Shown: positions 6,975 through 15,877 of the stretch, piece after piece
Position numbering within the stretch: position 1 is the stretch's first letter
How the letters are laid out: every line of letters starts with the position of its first letter
Assembly: GCA_016212515.1 (NCBI GenBank)
Contig: JACRFZ010000031.1
Location: forward strand, 104,613 to 168,612
Origin: Candidatus Melainabacteria bacterium
GTDB taxonomy: Bacteria; Cyanobacteriota; Vampirovibrionia; Obscuribacterales; Obscuribacteraceae
Reading direction: 5' to 3'
Length of the DNA: 64,000 nucleotides
Made by a program: the position numbers and the translations under genes
Notes under the pieces: generated by a model
What the model was told of the DNA's origin: nothing
Database searches by the model: none
What the model saw: only the letters and a program-made list of their open reading frames with translations

Positions 6975-8606
6975 ATGCCCTCCGCTAGCATAGATGCCGC
7001 TTATCCTCGCCATGGGTTTCGAGCTCAGGGGCGAGTCGGTCGCTTGCAGCCTAAATTGGGCGACTTCAATCTTTCCACCCCCAAGCAGGGTGCGGTCAGA
7101 GCCTCCAGTCCGGAGGCATTTCGTGAACGTCTGCTGGATTATTTGAGCCAGAGCGCCACTTTGACAGAGAAGGCTCTCCTGGAAGCCGGAACGGTTGCCT
7201 CGACCGGTTCCAGTTCACGGGCGGCCCGTATGCTCGATGCCTGGTTGAAAGGGCGGCAGGGCATTGATAAAGGCAGCCGCTCCACAAATACTAGCGCTGC
7301 TCCCGTGGCCAGGGCCCACGTGGCTGCGCCAAGTTTCGCCTCCAATCAGGTGACGAGCGGGCGCTTGGCCGGCGAAGCGGGCAGTACCTGGGCAGCTCTT
7401 TCGGCTGCCGTAGCCAGGCAGGCCGAAAACGGCGCCCCCGCCTCCCCGGCTCCTGATGCTCCTGCCGCAGTGGGCAGTCGGCGCAGGGAGGAAGGCGATG
7501 GAGAGCTTGATTTAGATCTGGAATTGGCCCTCGGTCTGGAGCCAGGCGAGGTCCACGCTTCCGGCCTCGATGGGGTTGCAAATACCGACGCCGGCTTGTC
7601 TGACGGCGACTTCGATTTTGATGGCGATGAGTCGGATTCGGACTTCGTATACATGCCCAAGGCCCAGTACGATCTGGAGGACAGGCTCCCGGATTGGGCT
7701 CCCCGTAGGCTCTATGGAGAGCCATCTGAGTGTCAGGTGGAGCCTGCCGCCAGCAAATTTTTCAGCCCCGGCGGTGATCCCGGGCATGAGCGCACCGATG
7801 AATTTTTGGGAGCATACGGCCCGCAGGAACGGCGTAAGCGCCTGTCCGGGCAGCGAGCGCCGGCGCCCCTGGCCATTAGTCCCGAGGGTAATCGTGGCGA
7901 CCGCATGGAGACTTTTCCCGGTGGCGCCTCCATGGTCAAAGACGGCCTGGGCCGGGTGAAGGAAATTCGCACCACCAGAGGTGAGCGTCTGGAATTCTAT
8001 TACGATGGCAAAGGTCACCTGGTGTCCTTTGTGCGTATCGACGCTGAGGGTAATATCCATTCTCGTGCCGATCAAGACCGGCACGGGGTTCTGGTCCGTG
8101 ATGGCAATGGAAGAGTGCGAGCCCAGGGTGAAGCCATCCACGTGGATCCTTTTGGTTGTGTTTCTATCTCCAGACAGGACGGTCAGTACTGGAGTCTTGA
8201 TCTGGTGCGCTCCGTGCACATTGAACGGCGGCTTTTAGCAGATGAATTCGGCAAGTGGGTATCCATGACGGCACTCTTTAGTGCAGACGGATTTCGCATG
8301 GCCACTCGCTTCAGCCCGGTGGATGTGGAGCAGATGAAACGTTCGCAGTCGGGAGTCGGCACTGCCGGTGGTGTGGATCTGGTTAAACCCCATTTGCGCA
8401 GCGGGCATGGTCGCTATCGCTTCTATGGCAGAGACGGCAGTGTGATTGAATTCTGTTCCGACCGCGACCTGGAGCAGTTGAAACCCTCAGGCGTGATGCC
8501 GCCAGGCTCTCGACCGGTTATAGACAAGCACTGGGGACGAAGGCAAGCTGGAACTGCCTGGGAGTCACTGCGGGAGTATCTCTCCAACTACCTGACGCCG
8601 ACCTGA
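6975..8606 (+). CDS. YD-repeat-like large hypothetical protein
   Basis: A 543-residue protein without a signal peptide. Residues 1-310 are Ala/Ser/Asp-rich and probably disordered, including a very acidic stretch near residues 176-225. From about residue 315 to 430 there are RHS/YD-type elements of the pattern D-G-x-G-R or D-x-x-G-x, such as DGLGRVKEI, YYDGKGHLVSF and RDGNGRVRAQG. The last 100 residues are mixed. The same repeat style recurs in the protein at 13754-15877. No toxin-like C-terminal domain or RHS core motif is visible. The ATG at 6975 lacks a good ribosome-binding site, so a later start is possible. Confidence 0.65.
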   Translation: MPSASIDAAYPRHGFRAQGRVGRLQPKLGDFNLSTPKQGAVRASSPEAFRERLLDYLSQSATLTEKALLEAGTVASTGSSSRAARMLDAWLKGRQGIDKGSRSTNTSAAPVARAHVAAPSFASNQVTSGRLAGEAGSTWAALSAAVARQAENGAPASPAPDAPAAVGSRRREEGDGELDLDLELALGLEPGEVHASGLDGVANTDAGLSDGDFDFDGDESDSDFVYMPKAQYDLEDRLPDWAPRRLYGEPSECQVEPAASKFFSPGGDPGHERTDEFLGAYGPQERRKRLSGQRAPAPLAISPEGNRGDRMETFPGGASMVKDGLGRVKEIRTTRGERLEFYYDGKGHLVSFVRIDAEGNIHSRADQDRHGVLVRDGNGRVRAQGEAIHVDPFGCVSISRQDGQYWSLDLVRSVHIERRLLADEFGKWVSMTALFSADGFRMATRFSPVDVEQMKRSQSGVGTAGGVDLVKPHLRSGHGRYRFYGRDGSVIEFCSDRDLEQLKPSGVMPPGSRPVIDKHWGRRQAGTAWESLREYLSNYLTPT

Positions 8607-8702
8607 AATGGTCCGGCTACCGGCCGCGCCAGGCGCTGAAGAAATGGAAGACAGAGACCGGCTTTGAATACAAACTCGGCAAGACAGACAAGAAAGGGGT
8701 AA

Positions 8703-10178
8703 GTGGTGGAAGCAATTAGATTTGGGACTGACGGCTGGCGAGCCATCATTGCCGAGGACTTTACTTTCACCAATGTGGAGCGAGCGGCTTTCGCCATCGG
8801 GCTCTACATCAAGGAAACCTATGTGAATGTTTCCGGTGGCGAGACGCTGCCGGTTTTGCTCGGCTATGATACCCGCTTCCTGGCCGACCAGTTTGCGCTG
8901 CGTGCCGCACGGGTGCTTATGGCCATGGGGTTGACGGTAAGACTGGCCAGCCGCGATATACCTACCCCTTGCATTGCCTGGGCTACACAACACGAGCCCA
9001 CCGGCGGTGCACTGCAATTCACGGCCAGTCACAATCCCCCCGAATATTGCGGCGTCAAATACATTCCCCCTTACGCCGGGCCCGCCACCAACGACATCAC
9101 CGCCAAGATAACCGAGAATCTAAAACATATTCCGGCTAGCGGCCCCGAGCTGGCACCTTATGGTTATGCCGATTCGCACAGCTCCCTCAGTCATCTTCAG
9201 CCGCCGACCTTTGATGCTTCCGAACCGTATATGGTGGCGCTGTCTCGGCTTGTCGATCTGGAGCGGCTGAAAAAGTCAGGGTTGAAAGTGGCTTTTGATG
9301 CCCTTTACAGTACCAGTCGCGGTTACATGGATGCTATGCTGGAGCGAGCCGGACTTGAATACAAAGGCTTGCATATGCAGCGGGACCCTCTCTTCGGCGG
9401 CGGTATGCCCGAACCCAAGCCGGAGTATCTTAAGGATCTCAGTGCCCTGGTGCAGTCTGAGAAATTCAATCTGGGCATAGCTACCGATGGAGACGCGGAT
9501 CGCTTTGCGGTGGTGGATGACCGGGGCGTTTTCTTTACTCCCAATCAACTGCTCTGTCTTCTCACCAGACACCTGTACAAGAACCACGGTATGACCGGCG
9601 CCGTGGTGCGCAACCTGACCACCACCCACATGCTCGATCACGTGGCCGCCAAGTATGGTCTCGAACTGATTGAGACGCCTGTGGGCTTCAAATACATCGG
9701 CGAGAAGATGCGCAGTGTGGATGTTTTGATCGGTGGGGAAGAGTCGGGCGGCGTTTCCATTAAGGGGCACATTCCTGAAAAAGATGGAATTCTCGCTAAT
9801 CTACTGGTAATTGAAATGCTGGCCATGGAAGGAAAGCCTCTGTGCGAGATCTGGGCAGACTTGGAAGCGGAGGTGGGAGTCAAGTTTTACCAGCGGCGTG
9901 GCGATCTGCACCTGACAAAGCAGACCCAGAAGATTTTGCTCGAGCACCTGGCCCGGCATCCCTTCGAAAGCCTGGGCGGGCGCCCTCTGGCAAGGGTGAG
10001 CAAACTCGATGGTCTTAAGCTCTATTACGATGAGGATAATTGGCTTTTAATCCGTCCTTCCGGCACGGAACCGGTCATACGCGTATCTGGTGAGGGTACT
10101 TCCGAGCCATTAATTGATTCGCTCATGCTTGACTTCAAACGGCAAATAGACGAAATTCTTATGGGTGCAACCGTCTAA
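8703..10178 (+). CDS. Phosphoglucomutase/phosphomannomutase family protein
   Basis: Alpha-D-phosphohexomutase that interconverts hexose 1- and 6-phosphates for cell-wall or glycan precursors. All four signature loops are present: the phosphoserine loop TASHNPPEY (Ser109), the metal loop TDGDADR, the sugar-specificity loop GGEESGG and the phosphate-binding loop RPSGTEPVIRV. Length (491) is normal. The start is GTG at 8703 or the in-frame GTG at 8706, with AGAAAGGGG upstream. The specificity loop fits a glucose- or mannose-type enzyme rather than GlmM, but the substrate cannot be fixed by eye. The ftsB-like gene follows after 11 bases. Confidence 0.93.
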   Translation: MVEAIRFGTDGWRAIIAEDFTFTNVERAAFAIGLYIKETYVNVSGGETLPVLLGYDTRFLADQFALRAARVLMAMGLTVRLASRDIPTPCIAWATQHEPTGGALQFTASHNPPEYCGVKYIPPYAGPATNDITAKITENLKHIPASGPELAPYGYADSHSSLSHLQPPTFDASEPYMVALSRLVDLERLKKSGLKVAFDALYSTSRGYMDAMLERAGLEYKGLHMQRDPLFGGGMPEPKPEYLKDLSALVQSEKFNLGIATDGDADRFAVVDDRGVFFTPNQLLCLLTRHLYKNHGMTGAVVRNLTTTHMLDHVAAKYGLELIETPVGFKYIGEKMRSVDVLIGGEESGGVSIKGHIPEKDGILANLLVIEMLAMEGKPLCEIWADLEAEVGVKFYQRRGDLHLTKQTQKILLEHLARHPFESLGGRPLARVSKLDGLKLYYDEDNWLLIRPSGTEPVIRVSGEGTSEPLIDSLMLDFKRQIDEILMGATV

Positions 10179-10189
10179 AAGGGAAGACG

Positions 10190-10519
10190 GTGCAGCGGTT
10201 AAATGCAGGGGCGAAAGTGATTTCCAGTTTGAAACCAACTTTGAAAGGCAAGACCGTCAGGCATCTGATTGTCATGGCTATAACCGGCATTGCCCTCTAC
10301 CAGGCTGGGAGAGCCATCTATATGTCGTTTGAGCGGCAGGTTTTCCTGCATCATCAAGCAAACGTATTAAAGGATGGGCAGAAGCAGGCCGAAGAAATCA
10401 ACAAAGAATTGCGGGACGGCTTGAGCTCTTATCGCTCGGCGAGCGGCATTGAGCGTCTAGCCCGGGAGCGTCTCAATCTGGCCGGACCCGACGAGGTGGT
10501 CTTGAGAATCGGCAAGTGA
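10190..10519 (+). CDS. FtsB/DivIC-type septum formation protein
   Basis: A small bitopic membrane protein of the divisome. Residues 25-46 form one transmembrane helix (HLIVMAITGIALYQAGRAIY), followed by a coiled coil (about 58-85) and the conserved C-terminal block IERLARERLNLAGPDEVVLRI, the hallmark of the FtsB/DivIC family. These proteins link FtsL and FtsQ during septal wall synthesis. GTG start at 10190, 11 bases after the mutase stop, so the two form an operon. The family call is firm; which orthologue it is remains open. Confidence 0.85.
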   Translation: MQRLNAGAKVISSLKPTLKGKTVRHLIVMAITGIALYQAGRAIYMSFERQVFLHHQANVLKDGQKQAEEINKELRDGLSSYRSASGIERLARERLNLAGPDEVVLRIGK

Positions 10520-10549
10520 CCTCAGCCGGCTTCTATTTGAGTAAAGCAA

Positions 10550-10582
10550 AGAGCCGCCTTGTTGAGAGGCGGCTCTTTATTT
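10550..10582 (+). terminator. Strong intrinsic terminator of the mutase-ftsB operon
   Basis: A 10-bp perfect stem (AGAGCCGCCT, 10550-10559, with AGGCGGCTCT, 10567-10576), a 7-base loop and a TTATTT tail, 31 bases after the ftsB-like stop. Confidence 0.92.
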
Positions 10583-10613
10583 AACGAACTCGGGATTTAC
10601 CTAACGGTTCAGC

Positions 10614-10826
10614 CTATCTCACAAGGGCTCGAGAGAGCCAGAACGCTCTGATGGAGCGGTAGGTCTTCAGGAGATTGGTCTGCGCCGGTTTGACATTAAC
10701 CGAGGCATTCACTGCAGTGTTGGGGACAGTAGTGGGTGTTACGACAACAGGACCGCTGGCAAAGCTGGCCGTACCTGCTCCCATGGCACCTAGAACTAGA
10801 CCCGCAATTAGTAGACGTTTTTTCAT
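10614..10826 (-). CDS. Small exported protein
   Basis: A 70-residue protein with a textbook signal peptide (MKKRLLIAGLVLGAMGAG, cleavage near SFAS-G). The mature part of about 45 residues is Val/Thr/Pro/Asn-rich, then basic at the end (IRAFWLSRALVR). GGAGG lies 13-14 bases upstream of the ATG, slightly far. It is convergent with the ftsB operon. Function unknown; no homologous family recognised. Confidence 0.65.
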   Translation of the reverse strand: MKKRLLIAGLVLGAMGAGTASFASGPVVVTPTTVPNTAVNASVNVKPAQTNLLKTYRSIRAFWLSRALVR

Positions 10827-11007
10827 CTTATTTGTGTATACCTCCGAACTTAGACTTATGGGACCTTCGATCGACTATTTTTGTTCCGGTTTTTTTGTAA
10901 TCACCTCTACTTGAATAATCGAAAGAATAGAGCGGGTTTTAACCTTCTCTTACTGGGACGCTTCTTGGCATGGCCCTTGATGCGGGCTAATCAGGAGGTT
11001 TACCCCT

Positions 11008-11040
11008 ATGATAGAAGATACCCAGATATTCGGACCTTGA
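11008..11040 (+). other. Possible 10-codon leader ORF before the CPBP protease
   Basis: A perfect AGGAGG (10993-10998) precedes ATG at 11008, which opens a 10-residue frame, MIEDTQIFGP, ending TGA at 11040. A ribosome-binding site this strong in a 286-base gap is unusual. The frame may be a leader peptide for the CPBP gene 73 bases downstream, or chance. Confidence 0.25.
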
Positions 11041-11068
11041 CAATATATTAGCATGGTCAAAATACATT
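11037..11068 (+). promoter_or_regulatory. Candidate promoter for the CPBP protease
   Basis: A consensus TTGACA (11037-11042) is followed by an A+T-rich stretch. The best -10-like hexamer is TACATT (11063-11068) at a long 20-bp spacing. The transcript would start about 35-40 bases before the GTG at 11113. Confidence 0.3.
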
Positions 11069-11112
11069 AAAACTGGTTTTACCCTGAATATTTCGGATTA
11101 CAAGGGGGACTT

Positions 11113-12180
11113 GTGTCGCCAGATATGATTTTCATCATTGTTTGCTCCATCCTCGGGCTAATTGCCCATGGCTCCCGCAAGGTGGCCTGGCTGGAGTGGA
11201 TAATTCGCTCTTTCATACTACTCTTCGCCTGTGGCTTTGCCCTTTCCTACGGCTTCGGGGGGTCTTTTGACAGCCCCTATACCCTGGCAGTGAACGGCTC
11301 GCTTTCCGTAATCCTCTTCCTTATTCTTTTCCGCCCCTTCCGGAAAATGCTTTCCCGGGTGCTCACCCTTCTGGATGGGGTGGTTTCCCTCCGGGCTCTG
11401 ACCGGTCCCCTTCGTCACAAGATGAAGGTCTGGGCTTCCCTAGTCAGCCTCAAGATCTATCAGGAAGATTCCATCCCTCATCTAAACGGTCTTTTCTGCT
11501 TCATCGTTTGTTTTGGCGTTTATCTAGCCAATACCAATTTGACCTCGGGTTTTAGTTTGCCCGGCATTCCTCTGCCCATGATGCCGCTGCCTTTAGACCA
11601 GCTCTTTTCCTACAACGGGCTTGGCTTGATTGCCGTATCGGCTTGCGGTTGCGGGCTTTTGGTGTCCAGAAAGTTTCGGGCCACCTTCGTGGAGCGATTG
11701 GGTTGGCGCAAACCCACCCTGGCTCAAGTTGGTATTGGATTGGGGCTGGTGGTTTTCAGCTTTACTTATGACTGGTTGTGGTCCCTCTTCACTCATGCCA
11801 GCACGCCCGGCATGGCTTCTCAGATTTCTGCCTATAATTCGGGCACCTTCTCGGTGGGCGGTGCCGGTGGTGCCGGTGTCAATCCTGAGAATCTCAGCGC
11901 CGCCTTCTTGCTGGCTATTGCCACGGCCCTTTGCGCCGGTATCGGCGAAGAAACTTTGATTCGCGGCGCCTTTCAACCGGTCCTGGGTATTTTGCCGGCC
12001 GCTTTCCTGCATGGCATCATGCACGGACAGTTCGCTCAGGCTCCCATGCTTATTTTGCAAGTGGCAATCTGGTCGTGCTGTATGGGCATAGCCAGGCGTT
12101 TCACCAACACCACCACCACCATCATCGGCCATGCCGGCTATAACCTGGTCACTACCTTCCTGTTTGCCTTCAATCCCTGA
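11113..12180 (+). CDS. CPBP family intramembrane metalloprotease
   Basis: Polytopic membrane protein of 355 residues with about eight hydrophobic helices and the three CPBP (CAAX protease / Rce1-like) motifs near the C-terminus: EE-x3-R in GIGEETLIRGAFQ, histidines in HGIMHGQF, and IGHAGYN. Members range from prenyl-protein endopeptidases to bacteriocin-immunity proteins, and most bacterial ones have no known substrate. GTG start at 11113 with AAGGGGG upstream. Monocistronic. The fold and active site are well supported; the substrate is unknown. Confidence 0.9.
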   Translation: MSPDMIFIIVCSILGLIAHGSRKVAWLEWIIRSFILLFACGFALSYGFGGSFDSPYTLAVNGSLSVILFLILFRPFRKMLSRVLTLLDGVVSLRALTGPLRHKMKVWASLVSLKIYQEDSIPHLNGLFCFIVCFGVYLANTNLTSGFSLPGIPLPMMPLPLDQLFSYNGLGLIAVSACGCGLLVSRKFRATFVERLGWRKPTLAQVGIGLGLVVFSFTYDWLWSLFTHASTPGMASQISAYNSGTFSVGGAGGAGVNPENLSAAFLLAIATALCAGIGEETLIRGAFQPVLGILPAAFLHGIMHGQFAQAPMLILQVAIWSCCMGIARRFTNTTTTIIGHAGYNLVTTFLFAFNP

Positions 12181-12284
12181 AGAAAGAGTGGAAAGTGCAC
12201 CGCAGGCGATACTGCTTCTGACAGGCTCTGCCGCTTTTGGCTTGGGGTGATTTTCAAATCGCTGCTAGTTTTTGCAGGTTCGGC

Positions 12285-12641
12285 TCAGTTGAGGTGCTGC
12301 ACAACTACGTCGTTCTTGCAGCGGTTGCAGGTCCAACCGATGGAGACCTTCCTGGATAAAGCCAGGGCTCGATCATACTCTGGTTTCGGCATCGTGTATG
12401 GATTGGGGTTGCGCATCGCGGTCTGGCGCAGAACCAGAGGGCCAATGACGATGAAATCCAGGATCTCTGCATCGGAAGAACAGCCGGACGTGGTGCTGAC
12501 TGAATGGTAGGCGGCTTTAACCTCGTCTTTTGCATGGCATTGATAGCAATTAGGACGACCTATCCAGACAAGCAGCGTTGTCGATGCTATTAAACCCAGC
12601 CAGGCAAGGACTACTAGAGCGTATTTGAGGATTCTCTTCAT
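12285..12641 (-). CDS. Membrane-anchored CxxCH / CxxCK protein
   Basis: A 118-residue protein starting MKRILKYALVVLAWLGLI, a signal anchor. An in-frame ATG 30 codons upstream (12731) would add a non-hydrophobic extension and neither start has a good ribosome-binding site; I prefer the anchor start. Beyond the membrane segment is NCYQCH, a perfect haem-c attachment motif, and near the C-terminus TCNRCK, the lysine-ligand variant known from NrfA. With only about 90 exported residues, a small cytochrome is possible. The two CxxC pairs could instead form a zinc or disulfide site. Convergent with the CPBP gene. Confidence 0.6.
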   Translation of the reverse strand: MKRILKYALVVLAWLGLIASTTLLVWIGRPNCYQCHAKDEVKAAYHSVSTTSGCSSDAEILDFIVIGPLVLRQTAMRNPNPYTMPKPEYDRALALSRKVSIGWTCNRCKNDVVVQHLN

Positions 12642-12927
12642 GTGTGCTGAAAGGCTCCAGTAATCCAAGCCGGTACTATGCTCAAATTCTTTTACCCTTA
12701 AGTAAGTGGGCGCTCTCAGTTTATTGCCCATTTTGAAGCTATTGCTTGCTTAACCTTTGCATTCACCGGCGATTTTACTGCTTGTGAGACTGAATCTTGA
12801 GAGTGTCAGTTTCGTTTCAGCGTTTTCAAACTGGACCTCTATTCACGTTGGTTGCACTCAACGGGACTTATTCTTCCACCAGTTACCCGGCTGTTCCGGG
12901 AGTGGTTGTTTCGGAGGACTAGTGCAT

Positions 12928-13542
12928 ATGAATAGCGCAGCATCTGTGGAGCGGAAGCAGTTGGGAGATGCGGTCGGTAGTTTGAATACCGCTGAAGACG
13001 ACATGGGGCATCTGGAAAAGCTGAGAGCGGATAGTCTTCTTTCCGTCGCCGATAAAGCTAACATTGCCGGACCGGTTGTTATGAAGGAAACGATAATAGC
13101 AGGACCTGCTGCTGCCGGCTTATCCAGTACCGGACTGTTTCTTGGTGCGGCGCTTGCGAAGGCGGCCTTGACGGAGCAAGATATAGAGGCAGCCATCGAA
13201 CTAAAGCAGTTTAAGAAGGAATCTGAATTGATCAAGCGTGAGTTCAGCAGCAAGTTGGATGCCGATAAGATTTCCGCGATTGAGAAGAACTGCGCGCCGA
13301 GTCCGCGCCGGTTAGCCTTCACCTTGGGGTCTCGCATTCTTGAGGAAACGGCGTGGGGAGTTGGGTCAGGTTTAGTCCTGGCGCCGGAGACATTGGGCTG
13401 GACTCTACCTGTTTATACCGGTGCCGGATTTGTTTCTGGAGTAGCCAACGGCATGATCCATCTAGCCAGAAGCCAGAAGCAGTGTGAAGTCGAATCGTTC
13501 CGAAGAGAGATTGCACCGAAACCGAAAGGGATTAGCAAATGA
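12928..13542 (+). CDS. Hypothetical protein with glycine-zipper-like segments
   Basis: A 204-residue protein. I chose ATG 12928 because GGAGG sits 10 bases upstream; the frame is open further 5' but that part looks like noise. Residues about 45-75 (PAAAGLSSTGLFLGAALA) and 145-180 (VGSGLVLAPETLGWTLPV) are Gly/Ala-rich and hydrophobic, separated by a charged helical region. Such glycine-zipper pairs occur in membrane-inserting proteins. No signal peptide and no known family. It is followed by an excellent terminator. Confidence 0.6.
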   Translation: MNSAASVERKQLGDAVGSLNTAEDDMGHLEKLRADSLLSVADKANIAGPVVMKETIIAGPAAAGLSSTGLFLGAALAKAALTEQDIEAAIELKQFKKESELIKREFSSKLDADKISAIEKNCAPSPRRLAFTLGSRILEETAWGVGSGLVLAPETLGWTLPVYTGAGFVSGVANGMIHLARSQKQCEVESFRREIAPKPKGISK

Positions 13543-13546
13543 GGTC

Positions 13547-13581
13547 AAAAGCAATGCCTCCTTTAGGGAGGCATTGCTTTT
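13547..13581 (+). terminator. Bidirectional terminator
   Basis: A 15-bp perfect stem (AAAAGCAATGCCTCC with GGAGGCATTGCTTTT) and a 5-base loop, starting 4 bases after the stop at 13542. The A-run and T-run make it usable from both strands. Confidence 0.9.
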
Positions 13582-13630
13582 GGCGGCAGGGCTGGGGTGC
13601 CGAATCGCCTTCTGTTCATTACCGCCAAGC

Positions 13631-13711
13631 GCAATCTCCGGGTGACATCATTAACGATGCCACCCGGAGATTGCATTACCAGGGAGTTCATTCAGCGACG
13701 GGAACTCCCTG
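13631..13711. repeat. Two further long hairpins between convergent genes
   Basis: Hairpin one: GCAATCTCCGGGTG (13631-13644) with CACCCGGAGATTGC (13661-13674), 14 bp perfect, with an inner CATC/GATG extension. Hairpin two: CAGGGAGTTC (13680-13689) with GAACTCCCTG (13702-13711), 10 bp perfect. Neither has a T-tract. With the terminator at 13547 they make three strong hairpins in 165 bases. Confidence 0.75.
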
Positions 13712-13753
13712 ACATTTTGCTTCTGCCATGAGGTTTTGCGGTCTGATCCGACC

Positions 13754-15877
13754 TCAGTTCATTATTCTTTCGCCTGAGGGGTCAAACTCTTGCTCGTCGA
13801 ATTCGAAACCAAACTGTCCCTTGGTCTGGCTGTAGATATTGATTGAGCCGTCCGGCTTGAGATATTGCTCGGTATAGCTTCCGTCTTGCTTTGATTCCCG
13901 GTTGGAAATTATCCTTCCTGTACCGTCGAATCTTGTGATAGTAGTGCTTCCGTCAGCGTTCTTTGTCTGAATTGTTTCACTTGTTCTGACGCCTGTTTCA
14001 CTGAATGAGAGATGCCTGAAGTTGCCTGGCGCATCTTGGCTGTGAACGGTCTTCAGTGTGCCGTTCTTATGCCAGGTCTGCTCAAGGTGGCTGCCATCCT
14101 TGTTTGCGTCGAACTGTTTCAATCGTTGTCCGTTCGAGTTTGACTCAACTGTTGTCCATCCGCCTTTCCCGTCGGTATGGTGGATACGTTTGCCCTGTAA
14201 AACAGTTTTTCCGCTTTCATCTTTCTGGAAAATACGATCTTGGAAGTTACCATATGCATCTCCGGTGGTTTCGCGCTGCTCTCCTGCCGAATTTTTGAAT
14301 TGTTGTTTGTATTTGCCCTTGCTATCGAAAAATGTCTTTTCTGAGAAGTGATTTGACTTGGCTATAGATTCAGACTTTAGTGTTCCTTTGAGATCGTACC
14401 GTGTTTCAAAGGTTACGCCACGTTCGGCATCCAATTCCGATATAAGAACCCCGTTTGAAAGCCGTTCCTGTTGTAGAAAGGAGCCGTTTGCTTGTGTGTC
14501 GCGATGTCTTACTATATTGCCTTGGGGATCGAAAATGGTGTCTGCGTGCGCACCACTTTGCTCTTGTTCGTGAATTGTTCGGGAAATCTCAGACATATTC
14601 TGGTCGTAGATTGTGGCTGTGAAGTTGCCGCTACCATCTTGTTCGTGAATTGTAAGCTGCTTATTGAGTCCGTTCAGACTCTGTTCATTGTAGGACCCAT
14701 CGGCGAAGGTCCAGCGATTTCTAAGGCTGCCGTTTTTATTCAATTCCAGTTCGGAACTGGATTGCGCAGACTGCTTCCGGTGCTCAATTGTGGAGAGCAC
14801 TTCTCCATCCTTAGAATGTGTCAATTGTTTGAAGTTGCCTTGACTATCTTGATGTCGAATGACGAGAGTGTCTTCCTCGCCCAGTCGTTGTTCGCAGAAG
14901 CTACCGTCAGGCTTGGTCTCCCGATTACCGTTGGTGTTGCCTGTTGCATCGAAATAGGTATCTGATACACTGCCGTCTTCATTAAGCCTGTGTCTTGTAC
15001 TACCGATTAGTTTTTCTCGTTGCCACTCCATTTCAGTGTAGTTGCCCTTGGGGTCGGTCTCTCGCTGTTTGCGGCTTCTATCTATATGATTGGTAAATTC
15101 GTCACTTGTGGCACCATCTGGTTTGACGATGTGAGTTTGCTGAATTCCAGTTTGCTCACCGGCGAGTATGTGGGAATCGAAATCACCGTTCGCCTTTCCG
15201 ATGGTATCTTTGTACTCCTCTTCGGATGAGTCGATTTGGTGCCAATTACCATTGTTGTCGGTGGTTTTTCGGTGCTTGCTACCAGCTGCGCTCTGCCATT
15301 GTTCTTCGGTTCCAATATGGTTACCGTTTCTGTCGTATGAGTTTTGAACATAAGCGGTGCCCTGTCCTTGCTCAATGTCAGTTGAGCCGTCAGGATGAAG
15401 GACTTGCTTTGTATAGTGTCCTTCAGGGTCGCTCTCGATGTTTTCCGTGGTTTGACCGGTCCGGTCGAAGCTTGTTTGGGTTGAAGTTCCGTCTGGACGG
15501 AAGATTGTCTGTTTCCTATCTCCGTCGTCGCCGTAAAAGAGGATCTGAATTTCGCCGTCGTCGGCAGTTTTAGAAACGGTATATCCATCTTGCTGGGGAG
15601 TAAATTTGAGTTTTTGGCTTTCCGGCACAGGCTTGGTATCGGCTTGGAGACCCCTTGTTCGATGTGTGTCTTGAGCCGGTCCTTCCAGGTTCAAGGGGTG
15701 CAGCAAGGATTGGGGGCTGGCGCTCATTTTCTTTTGCCAGTAGTCGATGTCGGAGCGATGGTTTTGTATATTCAGATGTTGATATTCTTCCTGAAGGGGA
15801 CTTCTATCTTCAGGCCGCCTATCCAGTTGATCTGGACTTTTATGGAGGGAATCTGAGGGGAGCTGATGATCTGTCAT
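13754..15877 (-). CDS. Large YD-repeat-like protein
   Basis: A 707-residue protein dominated, from about residue 90 to the end, by degenerate repeats of 20-30 residues with the pattern aromatic-D-x-x-G-x(8-12)-D-G-S-x-x-Q. Clear copies are FDRTGQTTENIESDPEG, HPDGSTDIEQ, FDATGNTNGNRE and FDGTGRIISNRE. This is RHS/YD-type beta-strand repeat chemistry, but there is no DPxG-type core or variable toxin tip and no signal peptide. I chose ATG 15877 rather than the TTG 17 codons upstream. Probably a long beta-solenoid or wrapped shell; function unknown. Transcribed towards the hairpin cluster. Confidence 0.7.
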   Translation of the reverse strand: MTDHQLPSDSLHKSPDQLDRRPEDRSPLQEEYQHLNIQNHRSDIDYWQKKMSASPQSLLHPLNLEGPAQDTHRTRGLQADTKPVPESQKLKFTPQQDGYTVSKTADDGEIQILFYGDDGDRKQTIFRPDGTSTQTSFDRTGQTTENIESDPEGHYTKQVLHPDGSTDIEQGQGTAYVQNSYDRNGNHIGTEEQWQSAAGSKHRKTTDNNGNWHQIDSSEEEYKDTIGKANGDFDSHILAGEQTGIQQTHIVKPDGATSDEFTNHIDRSRKQRETDPKGNYTEMEWQREKLIGSTRHRLNEDGSVSDTYFDATGNTNGNRETKPDGSFCEQRLGEEDTLVIRHQDSQGNFKQLTHSKDGEVLSTIEHRKQSAQSSSELELNKNGSLRNRWTFADGSYNEQSLNGLNKQLTIHEQDGSGNFTATIYDQNMSEISRTIHEQEQSGAHADTIFDPQGNIVRHRDTQANGSFLQQERLSNGVLISELDAERGVTFETRYDLKGTLKSESIAKSNHFSEKTFFDSKGKYKQQFKNSAGEQRETTGDAYGNFQDRIFQKDESGKTVLQGKRIHHTDGKGGWTTVESNSNGQRLKQFDANKDGSHLEQTWHKNGTLKTVHSQDAPGNFRHLSFSETGVRTSETIQTKNADGSTTITRFDGTGRIISNRESKQDGSYTEQYLKPDGSINIYSQTKGQFGFEFDEQEFDPSGERIMN

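Noticed and set aside
8580..8720. Protein-like frame past the YD-repeat gene (KWSGYRPRQALKKWKTETG)
   Set aside because: Too short to call a frameshift in the YD gene; overlaps the mutase start and has no start codon of its own.
12757..12927. Upstream part of the open frame leading into the 204-residue protein
   Set aside because: GGAGG lies directly before ATG 12928, and the upstream codons look random.
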